Positions 1 to 9,730 of a stretch of 64,000 nt of DNA are shown here, piece after piece. Within the stretch, counting starts at the first letter, position 1. Each line of letters begins with the position of its first letter. The notes below the pieces were generated by a model, which saw nothing but the letters and a program-made list of their open reading frames with translations, searched no databases and was not told the DNA's origin. The DNA comes from Tethya wilhelma (lineage: Eukaryota; Porifera; Demospongiae; Tethyida; Tethyidae): positions 6,153,820 through 6,217,819 of the forward strand of contig CAXIPT010000002.1 in the NCBI GenBank assembly GCA_964030475.1. The letters run 5' to 3'. The translations under genes were made by a program, and so were the position numbers.

Positions 1-599
1 TGCTCCCCAGCACACCGTAGCACGCTGCACAGGACAAGGGAGACGCAGTACACTAACGAACAGGGGCTATGTAATTAGTGCCTACATTTGTGAACACAGA
101 TATCACATGATGTGCATGTGATGAGCTGCTGTGAGGAAGAGGGCGAGAGTTGAACCAGACTCCTGCTGACGACCACCGTCAGGGGGGAGGTGAGCTGGTC
201 CCCCTCCTGGGGGGGCTCATCCACCAGAGAGGAGTAGCGCCTCCTGAGGGCAGCCTGGGAGAACTCACTGGCAGAGACACTGCACACGCAGCACCGACTG
301 GCATCGGCTGAAACGAGTTGATTGAAAGCTCTCTCTAGCAGGAAATCACGAGCGTCCATTTGCCAGAGACCAGCAAATGTCTCGGTCCAACTCTAGAATG
401 AAGAGAACAGTGCATCAATCATCACAGCCATCTAACTAACAGTGTCAACTGGCCTACTTGTTTGTGAGGGTCGACAATCCTGAGTCTCTTGGCAGGAGGA
501 GGGCTGCACTCGTCTGCAATACTACAGGTAGAGGGGAACTCTAATTAATGCACACCACATGCAGAAAAACTCTTACCTCTGCACGCTAGAGTGATTCTC
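1..599 (-). CDS. KDM4/JMJD2-like histone lysine demethylase, partial (PHD region; runs off the window edge)
   Basis: Partial nuclear chromatin enzyme of the KDM4 (JMJD2) family, which demethylates histone H3 lysines. Exons read on the minus strand are 599-577, 513-458, 392-86 and 24-1, with GT-AG introns (61 bp for the last) and continuous phase. The peptide has a basic proline-rich stretch (PPPAKRLRIV), then a WTETFAGLWQ segment resembling the conserved linker before the KDM4 PHD, then CCVC, a long loop, TCTSCDICVH and, after the last intron, SCYG. That spacing matches the Cys4-His-Cys3 extended PHD of KDM4. The zinc ligand and SCYG appear only after splicing. The JmjN/JmjC catalytic domains would lie upstream (higher coordinates) and are not seen; the AG repeat and a dead retrotransposon occupy that space, so the gene may be 5'-truncated or have a large intron. 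The Tudor part would lie beyond position 1. Confidence 0.75.
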
Positions 600-609
600 C
601 TGCAACACA

Positions 610-612
<3 letters not shown>

Positions 613-667
<55 letters not shown>
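613..667. repeat. (AG)n microsatellite
   Basis: About 27 AG units. It lies just upstream of the 3' splice site of the first visible KDM4-like exon, where on the minus strand it forms a long CT-rich tract. Open frames crossing it (Arg-Glu or Ser-Leu repeats) are artefacts. Confidence 0.95.
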
Positions 668-672
<5 letters not shown>

Positions 673-1690
673 CCCACGACTGTCATGGTTAATGACCATC
701 GAAGAGTTCCCACTATCTTGGGTTGAGAAACATCTGGAAGCACTAGCCACCAAGTATCTGAAAAGATGGTCAGGCTTAGCAAGATCAGCCACCCCAAGCA
801 GACTGTACCTACTGAAGAAGGATGGAGGACTGGGCCTAGTATCCCTATCTGCTCAGTACAAGAAGCTACAAGCATCTCGCCAGTGCGGTGACTCCACGGT
901 CAGATGAATCGCAGAACAGAACCTCAAGACGGAGAAAGATGCCAAGAGAAAGAAGTTCCAGCCAGCCCAAATGGTGATCGATGCTCTGAGAGAAGACCCG
1001 GGATGCTCAAGGAAAAGCCTGAAAGAGAAGGTGAAGAGAAAGTGTTCAGCTCAGGATTAAGAAATCAGACTAAACCACATGACTAGCTTGCCTCGCCAAG
1101 GAGAGTTCAATCGAATGGCTGCTGGCTCATCAACTGCCATCTGGGCGGAGGCTGTGACATCTCTACCACCAGAACCATTCAAGTTTGCCCTGAATGCCTC
1201 CCACGATACACTAGCCCACAACACAAACCTCTACCTCTGGAAGAAGAGGGACACAGACGCCTGTCCTCTGTGCGGCGAACGCCAGTGCCTTATTCATGTG
1301 CTGAACAACTGCAGGAAGGCTCTCGACCTGAGACGGTATGATGTTCGCCATGACGCTGTTCTCGCCCCTCTCTATGACCATATCAGACAAGCATTGCCAG
1401 AATCGACTTCGGCTACAGTGGATCTAACAGACTACCAATTTCCCCAACACATAGTATCAACAGATAAACGGCCAGACATTGTAGTCTGGGATGATTCATC
1501 AAAGCAAATTTGGTTCATCAAACTAACAGTTTGCTTTGAAACAAGCTATACCAAGCAGCAGTGAATTGTAAGAGAGAGAGATACCTAGACTTGGTAACAT
1601 CAGCTACTACAGCAGGCTACAATGCTGAGACCATCACGATCGAAGTTGATCCCGTGGACTCCCAAACCCAGACAGTTTCACCAAACTAGC
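662..1690 (+). mobile_element. Non-LTR retrotransposon remnant, 3' end (RT C-terminus, zinc knuckle, restriction-like endonuclease)
   Basis: Decayed 3' part of a LINE-type element. Positions 690-890 encode the tail of a reverse transcriptase (YLKRWSGLARSAT, then GGLGLVSLSAQYKKLQ). Positions 1079-1564 encode CPLCGERQCLIHVLNNC, a CCHC zinc knuckle, followed about 70 residues later by RPDIVVWDD, the PD...D core of a restriction-like endonuclease as in R2/NeSL-type elements. The frame is lost at about 1560 and continues in another frame to about 1690 (KRERYLDLVTSATTAGYNAE). Several frame changes and no intact RT show that it is dead. No poly(A) tail or target duplication was recognised. It lies between two minus-strand host genes and may have displaced upstream KDM4-like exons. 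Confidence 0.8.
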
Positions 1691-2027
1691 ATCGTCATTA
1701 AATATTGAGAGCAAGCCTCTCTACAAAGCTGCAGGTCCACCTTTCAAAAACAGCCATAACAGCCTCACACCAGATCTGGTGTAGCAGAAACAAATGCTCA
1801 GACTAACAACCATCATCTGTAACTATTATATAACAGTATAGTGTATACTTAATGTGTACTATAGCATTACTAATTTGTACCATAGTGGCTGGAGCCAGGT
1901 ACCTTATAGGTGCAATGCTTTTGTATAATGTTATGACCACATGGTCCTGGGGCTTCCACCCCTCATTGATTTGAGTGTACATGCATACAAATCCAATGAA
2001 GTTGGTTCTCATGAGAGAGAGAGAGAA

Positions 2028-2065
<38 letters not shown>

Positions 2066-2080
2066 TTGATTAATACTTAC
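1691..2080. other. Spacer with a second (GA)n tract
   Basis: No gene recognised. An imperfect GA microsatellite fills about 2011-2062, immediately downstream of the Ig exon's splice donor. The rest is AT-rich and unexplained, and could be intron of the CARD-Ig gene. Confidence 0.5.
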
Positions 2081-3560
2081 TCATATTTAGATGAACACTG
2101 TCGGAAATGATTGAGTGCTGGTTGCGTTGAATCACACATTGATACATCCCTAAAGCATTTTCATCAATACTTTCAATAATCAAACACGATCTAAGTCGAA
2201 CACAATTCCTCCCAAACTCTGAAGTGGTTAAGTCTTGTCCATCCTTCATCCAGACTACTTTATCAGTAGCCGAATGTGCAGTTACAAGCGTTACAGTTTC
2301 ACCAAAGACTAGGTCCTCTAGTGTAGATGGCTGTGTCATAATGATTGGTTTAGAAATGGGTAGCATTGGCAGAGCACAAGTGGCTGTAAGATGCATGTGT
2401 GTGTGTGCACATGCATGTCATTTCTAGTATGTAACACTAATTTCATTTAGTACTTTCCCCCCACAACTATACCTAAAACCTCCCTGCATTTGGTTCTGAA
2501 ATTATAAAATAAGTTAGATAATTCATTATAGCATGCATATAAGCAGAGTAATGTGTACACTTTAACTTGCCGACAACAAGGGGTGGTCACGACCATACCC
2601 GCTGTACTAACATCCGCGACCGGGATCAAGATGTGATCAAGGAGTCAAAGCAACAAAAATTGGCCCCATCAAGGGTCAAGAAAGCTCAAAACTGCTTGCT
2701 TTCGATCAACGGTCAAAGGTCATTAGCTGCAACTAGCATGTCTTAGTGGGTCAAAGTTCAAATTTATCACGATCAAAGCCTTCCAAAGTGGTGAAATCAA
2801 GGGTCAAGGCCTAAAAACGGATCAAATTTTGATCCCGGTCGCGGGTGTTAGTACAGCAGGTATGGTCGTGACCACCCCTTGCGACGAACCTTGTTTATGA
2901 ACTTCTTTAGAGATTTTATCAGCAATGCATTGACAAGTAGGAATTGCTTGGAGGATTTCAATGAATTCGTCAAAGCTAAATTCAGTCTGTTGAATTTGTG
3001 TCAATATCTGCTTGAGTAAATCACTTGTACGTGTGTGCTGGGATAAATTCTTATTTTCTGCATTTCTCAGGTTTTCAACACTGATCAAATTTTTCGAAAA
3101 CACTTTAGTAGCAACAGTGGCAATGTCTTCCTTCAAAGCTTCTACTAGACTGTCAAAGTAGATTTGGAAAGCTTTGATCTTTGAGGAATGTGAGTCTTTT
3201 CTCTCCTGGTTCTGATGGTAATGTTTGTTCTTGTGAGTACTTGGCTCTAGACTGTTTTTTCCTGGAAAATTGACTTGCACTGCTGGCTCTTGTATAATAT
3301 TGCGGAAATCATCTTGAAATACATTTGGAGTATCAACCTACAGTATGACACTGTAATGAACACTGGACTGGTTTTAAATCTTTTATACTCATGATGCACA
3401 TCAAAAGAACATGATAAGTCTACTAGAAATAGATTATTAGATGGAAGTATATCCAGTACGTCCAACCAACTGTTTTTATGATATAGTTACATTAAATAGT
3501 CCATATAAGTTTAAATCTATGGCAGTATACCTTTCTCTTCTTTGACTTTGGCTCCTGCAT
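2081..3560 (-). CDS. CARD-like death-fold plus immunoglobulin-domain protein (3' end not found)
   Basis: Three exons: 3560-3531, 3337-2890 and 2383-2081, phases 0, 1, 1. The ATG at 3560 has an in-frame TAG upstream, and the protein starts MQEPKSKKRKVD, a basic run like a nuclear localisation signal. The second exon (about 149 residues) holds a helical region from LVEALKEDIATVATKVF to FDEFIEILQAI with the hydrophobic spacing of a CARD; identification is by pattern only. The third exon is a classic phase 1-1 Ig exon: VTLVT, VVWMKDG, and GMYQCVIQ with the F-strand YxC; the B-strand cysteine appears to be replaced. Its GTAAGT donor is strong, so the protein continues, but no further exon was found below 2080. 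Death-fold-then-Ig order resembles the N-terminus of MALT1; no paracaspase is visible. If the exon-2 donor at 2890 is not used, translation ends inside the adjacent MITE at 2822. Confidence 0.6.
2578..2880. mobile_element. MITE with about 55-bp terminal inverted repeats
   Basis: Left end 2578-2632 and right end 2825-2880 are near-perfect inverted copies starting AAGGGGTGGTCACGACCATA. The interior has repeated GGTCAA and GATCAA words and no coding capacity. It lies in the second intron of the CARD-Ig gene, its right end only 7-9 bp from the exon-2 splice donor. Confidence 0.85.
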
Positions 3561-3651
3561 AGCTCCCTGGTCATGACATAGGATGTGCTTCTATTGAAAA
3601 GCTGTAGCCCCGCCCACTCAGGACAGGAGTTGCAGATTACGCGGATAACGT

Positions 3652-3789
3652 TGATTGCTTAAAAATTGCTGAGTCAGCGATCTTTTCTGCCTGATCAGCA
3701 TTTTTTCTCCGTGTACTGTAGGTACACCTCAGTAAATGTTGCTGAATCAGCAGAAATAGATCGCTGATTCAGCAATTTTTAAGCAATCT
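3652..3789. mobile_element. Short palindromic MITE
   Basis: Terminal inverted repeats of about 33 bp beginning GATTGCTTAAAAATTGCTGA flank about 70 bp of non-coding DNA. It sits between the divergent starts of the CARD-Ig gene and the adhesion receptor, so it could carry promoter sequence for either. No target duplication was recognised. Confidence 0.8.
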
Positions 3790-3951
3790 CTAATTGCGCG
3801 CTTACAACCTCCTCTGGTTTGCGTGGGCATCATCGCCGGAATGCAATATGCAGTACCTCATTTGACCACACAGGCTGTGATGATGCTTATGAATCTGAGC
3901 TAAAAAGTAGACACACCAAACTTTATGTGTGCGAAGCATACAAGCAACACG

Positions 3952-6900
3952 ATGATGCTGTTTGGAAAGAAGAAAGAAGCGATGCCCCAGCCTGTGATAT
4001 TGGGCAGCTTGTTCCTCATTTCCTCTTTTGTAGGACTCTCAGCTGCAAACAGCGGTAAGAATGACAATGCTAGTAATATTGCTTTTTCATTTAAGCATGA
4101 AGTTGCTTCACATACTGATATATGAACGCCATGCAGGGCAATGGCTATACAATATGCTTTATGGTCTCTACCTGACTATCATAAAATTCATAATTATTAA
4201 TTCTGTGTATTATGAGTTGAAAAAGTTTATGATACACTAAGATCTATAGTAACTAATAAAAGCAGCAGTGTGTACTCCATATAGTTTTCAACAATTTGAT
4301 TCTGTTCTGTGTACACACAGTGTTTCTTAGTCTGTCCAATCAAATCACCATACAAGAGACCAATGAGCCACAGCAGGTGATGGTGTGTGTCCAGCTAGAG
4401 GCTCCTCTAAGTGTTGCAGTCAGTGTCACCGTTCAGACCATGACTTTGCCTGGAGACTTTACAACTCCTGTAGCATCTGGTGGGTGAGCAAAGTATATAA
4501 GTTGCTCTCTAAGTAAAGCTTTGGAGGCTGATATATGTAGTTTATATGCAGTGGGCATGACTTGTTGGCTAGTGGTATTGACAGCATTATTTTAGTTGTC
4601 TTAAACGAGAAGTGGGCGTATTATAGTAGCGTGATATGCATACGGGAGAGCGTGAATTCCACCCCTCACAGGGCATATAAAAGACCAAGAGCCCGGCCGG
4701 AAGTAAATCAGTGCGCCTGCAAATGGCGGAAAAATTCAAATCCCAAGAGACTTCTCTGGTATTTTCTGCTCGCGAAACACACCAACACACACAAAAACAA
4801 GCGCACAAAAGCCATTTTAGTTCCAGAACCACATGGCAAGAGAATTTTTTTCACCCAATGCAGGATTTTGTAACCATCATGGCATCTGCAAGTTCAGCCA
4901 CAGATACACATTCTGAGATACGTAACAGTAGTATAAGAATACTAAATACATATAAAATAAGTATATATGTCTTCTGTGACTTGGATAGGTGAGAGTTGAG
5001 CGATGATGTAATGTAGCTTCCTAAATAGCTATAGCGCTAATATCTGAGCAAAATAGATGCAAAAACAAATAAAGTGTATCCACACCAAGAAGAATGTATG
5101 CAAGGCGTGGCTGATTCGTCCATGTTTAAAATTTCACGTCCACCATTTTTCTGGCCATGCCCTGCCCCTTTTATTCCCCCGCCTCTCGTTTAAGTGTTAT
5201 TTTTGTGCTTAAAAGGAATTTATTATGGTATGACACAATTTTTATTCTGTTCTATGATGAGCATAAGTTTTGGACATACAAATTTATAATGATTACATAA
5301 TGGCTGTATGTCTGTATACTACCAGGCAGTTTGTACGTCCGCTATAAGAAAGTTACAAATTTTTGACCTTGCATGTTGTTGTTTTGCAGATGAGACTGAT
5401 TTTGAGCCTCTCAATGAAGAGCTGACCTTTGAAGCTGGTGAGGGTGCTAGCAACGAACTCTGTGTTCCTCTCACGGTCTTGGCCGATGAGAATTTTGAGT
5501 TGGACGAGATATTTCAAATCTTGTTGATAAATTCCTCCGTTACGATCTCTTCACCATCGAGCCAAATCATCACCCTAGTTGATGATGACAGTAAGTTCCG
5601 GCATACATAGGTACATGCACGCAAGGCCTCCTTCAACTAGTAGAACAATCATCAATAGGTATCTTCGTGTTTTTTTTTGTAAAGTGTGTTCACATCGATT
5701 GCCAAAGATTTACACAGTATGCATGTGTCGCCTGTTCCATTAATTTTGTTATCAAGCTTAGCTTACTACATTTTACCTAGATAGTTTTATTCACATTTCA
5801 GTTTACTAAATGTACATGTAAATGGCAGAAAATCCATACCATTTTATGGTAAGTAATTGTTGACTGTAACTTGTAGCATTTTCGGTTGTATTAAAAAAAA
5901 GAAAATTATATTATACTGCAAATATTGTTTGATTTGCTTTCTCCTATATTTGTAGGATTTTCTGTTGGATTCAAACAAGAGGAATATACTGCTTTTACAG
6001 AAAATGGAGGTGTTCAAGTGTGTTTAGTAGTGCTAAATGGTACACTGGAATATCCATTTGAATTTTCATTTTCATTTGTGAGAGGAACAACTCAAGGTGA
6101 TTACTTTAATGGTCAAATTAATATTAATTGCTGAATGCAATAGCCTTAGAATTAGTATCATTATCAAGCAATGATGATAAGTTGNTTTTTTTTTTTTTTC
6201 AAAAAATATGAGCTTTACAGTAGTGTGTGTGATTGTGGGTTGATAAACAAAGACTCCTATGTGCATGCAACACTATAGTCTCGTCCCCAGACTCCACCCA
6301 ATCTCCAAGGAGAAAGAGAGTCTGGTACGCTACGTCCAATTTCTTGGTTCTGCTGAGTCAGCATCAGACAGATATATCATGTGATCGTGCATGGTTTTGT
6401 ACTACGCGCATCTTCTTCTTCTTCTTCTTTTTTGCCTCCGATTCAGGAGAGTTGCCCAAACTTATTAACTGGGCCGCACTGTGTTAGTCCTGTAGTAGGT
6501 TCACTCGGTACGCAATCACGTGGTAGTCCCTGAGTGTATTTTCAGTATTTGTCATGAAAAGTTAGAAGATCTGCATACTTAGCTGCCACCTCATAGTTCT
6601 TTTGTTCGTGACAAATGCCACTAGTATGTCTGAGCTACACAATTATGGCACGGACAATCCAGAGAACTTGAAAACTATACAAAACGACCTTGAATCAGAA
6701 ATCAGTGCTGGCACTAAGCTGCAGAAGGAAATTCACCACAAGCGTGAAGTTAGTAAGTAAAAATCTTTGAATAAAACTGGACTAAAGTCTTGCTAGACAC
6801 TGTATGACAATCACGCGCACTTCTATTGAACATCATGTGACACCTTGAATTCTGCAATCTGATTGGCTTGCACGTTTTCATGAATGCTGACTCAGCAAGA

Positions 6901-8128
6901 ACCAAGAATTTGGACGTAGCGTACCAGACCCCTTTTTCCTCGCGCTTGTGCGAGGGTGGGGTCTGGGCACGAGACTAGCAACACTAGCGCTTGCATTTCT
7001 GGGTGAATTCTGGGCGATCGAACTCGAGAGGTACCTGCTGGCGCCATGGCATCCATTGAAGGGGTGTGGTTGAGTTATGACGTAGACCAGTGATTGAAAA
7101 CGTCACAACAACAGGGTTCAAGAGTTCATAATCTTGTGAATTTCGAGAGCGATCATAACCAGAAACGCCGATTTGCCGATTTCATCAAGCGAAAGGGATA
7201 AACAACACATTCCACGGTGCAGAGTTTGTTAAAGTAAAATTCCGTAGTCACAGGGTTAATCGCGGGTCAAAGGTTGCGTAGTGAAGCCATAATGTGCGTA
7301 GAACAATATGCGTGTATTAAAATGTGCGACCACGTGCAGTTTGAATTTGAACGCTTACAAGACATTATGAGCAGTAGAAGCACACCAAGAGANAAGAAAA
7401 ACAAAAAGAAGGCGTAGCTACCAAAAATTTAAAATTTTAATTTCGCCGTATGACGTCATTCACTTCAAAAGAATTCAGCGTATAATCGGTTAATATAAAA
7501 GATTATTTGTGCTAATTGAAGCTAGAGCATAACTATAAATTTGTCGAGTTACCACTGATGATAAAGACTCTGTAAAGATTAGAAACTTTAGTAAAGGTCA
7601 TAATCATAGTTATAACTCCTTACATGATTATTGCTACTATACCAACGTACTACGTACTCAATCTCACGGACTGATTTTGTCATAATATTATGTCAAACAT
7701 GCATCCATCAATGGCCAGTTCCTGGAGAGGATTTTGAACTGCTCTTCTCCACTCCACTGGTCTTCCCTGCCTCCTCTGTTGCCATGGCGACCCTCTGTGT
7801 CCCTGTGGCTGTTATTGATGATGACATACAGGAAGATGATGAAGTCTTTCAAGTGGCGGTAACCGTTGGCAATAGGAATGATGTGATCAATGCTTCGACT
7901 GTGAATATTACCATCGTGGATGATGGTGATGGTAAGAAACGAGCAGTTCTACTTAATTAATATAATTTTGTGTGCATGTGTGTGCGGATGTTAATGTGCA
8001 GTGAGAGCGTGTTCAGGTTAAAAAGAGGATTTCTGACTATAAAGTGTGACCATAACTGCAATGGAAAATGTATAATAGTTAATAGTTAGATTTTATTGAT
8101 TTTTGTTTATCCTTATTATGGAATTGTA

Positions 8129-8175
<47 letters not shown>

Positions 8176-9730
8176 ACAGTGGTCCCTCCCCAACCAGCTG
8201 GTTTCACCATCGGCTCCACCACCTACCCCAGTACGAGGGACACAAGTGCCAACTACCTCTACGACCCCTCTCAAGGCTCTCTCCTGTCTCTCACCATCAC
8301 CTGCCCCCTTCCTATTCCCTCGGCTGCAGTCGACATCCAATGGACACTTACGGACTTGACTACTGGTAGGCACACGATTCTTACTGAGACGTGTCCATGT
8401 GACATTGGAGGGGGTGTGGTGGTGGGTGTGGTCACAGAGAGCTCTGTGTCGTCTGTCGTGATTGGACCGGTGTTGCCAGACGAGGGACGGTATTCGTTGA
8501 GTTGTTCCGTGCTGACTTTGGAACACACAGTGACCATATACAGTGGTAGGTCAAAGTCGTATAATTAGAAAAATGTAATACTAAGAGCGGGTTTTAACTT
8601 TCACAGAATCTGATGAGCATACATGTCCATTAATGTAATGTTTGCATTATCAAGATGTAATGGATAGATCAATATTAAAATTTTTGAAATTGAATCCACG
8701 TGAATTTTTGTTTGCAAATCTTAGCCTAAGTGTTTGTTTTTTAATTGATCACTGCCTGCACTACTTTTGAAATTTGTACCAATGATTTATGCAGATAATC
8801 CTCTCCTGGAAGTGCAAAACTTTGATGCTGAGAATGCCTTCATTCTTCTCAATGGTACTCGACGTATCAATATAGTTGTCCTTGGTCTTTATACCATTGG
8901 TAATGGAGTCACTCAAGTGGCCACCATAGATGACTATATCCTTGAGATTGTTGAGAAGAATGGCACTAACAGAACCTACCCTATTTCGTCTGTAGTTGAA
9001 GACTCTAGCAATCTTTATATCAGGTGAGCTTCATAGCAGACTATAGAACTGTTTTATTAGCCTCCCGAAAATTATCATTAATAACAAAGTTACTGAGAAG
9101 GGAGCAAATTGCTGCTATAAGCAAAGTTATTGTGTCATCATTTATTATGCATGTTAATATGCATGTTGCATTATATCATGAAGTGTGTAGAGGAGAGTAA
9201 AAACAGTTAATAATATTATGCATGGGTTTGTATGCATAGAATTATCACCCTTGTGGATTAATTTTAGCTCCGTTCCCAGGCTTTCTGCCCTGCGTGCTAC
9301 TACTACTCAATGATAATCTGTACCATGTAGAGCTGTCAAAGTCAGTAACTAACATATAGCATCACACGGTGCAGAAGGCCTTGAAAGCGAGGCTATTATT
9401 ATAATAATATAAAATATCTATTGATACAGACGTATCATGATTGAGTTAGATATGACTGTACCAGCCTCAGTTAACTTTGTACTGACTTTACAACAAGGCT
9501 CAGGACTTAGAGCAAGTCAAGCGTTCACTGTCATCACGCAAGGTAAGATTCTGAGGTAAAAGGTCATCATTATTACTTGCAAATGTCTCTAACTGTCCAC
9601 ATGAATTAAGTGCATAGTGAATTTGGTGTTCTATTAGAGTGTGTTCCTAATGATGACGTCTATGGTGTGCCATGGCCAGCCACTCCAGCTACTATCACAG
9701 TGACTCAGCAATGTGGAAGAGGTTTCATAG
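3952..9730 (+). CDS. Adhesion GPCR, 5' exon block (exons 1-9)
   Basis: Exons: 3952-4054 (signal peptide, KKK n-region then a hydrophobic core), 4321-4479 and 5390-5590 (first Calx-beta), 5956-6096 and 7719-7931 (second Calx-beta, ending in acidic DDD/DDGD strings typical of calcium-binding Calx-beta loops), 8180-8545 (Ig-like, 122 residues), 8795-9023 and 9430-9542 (unassigned beta-rich), 9638-9730 (first half of HRM). Nearly all boundaries are phase 1, which favours shuffling of symmetric modules. The start is the ATG pair at 3952; an in-frame ATG at 3925 would add nine residues before the signal peptide, and the ATG at 3979 would shorten it, so the exact start is uncertain. Confidence 0.8.

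Noticed and set aside
573..907. Open frames through the AG microsatellite (Arg-Glu and Ser-Leu repeats)
   Set aside because: Simple-repeat translation with no domain. Only the part after 690 is real, as retrotransposon RT.
8116..8537. Minus-strand frames opposite the Ig-like exon
   Set aside because: Shadows of the receptor exon and of the CA repeat.
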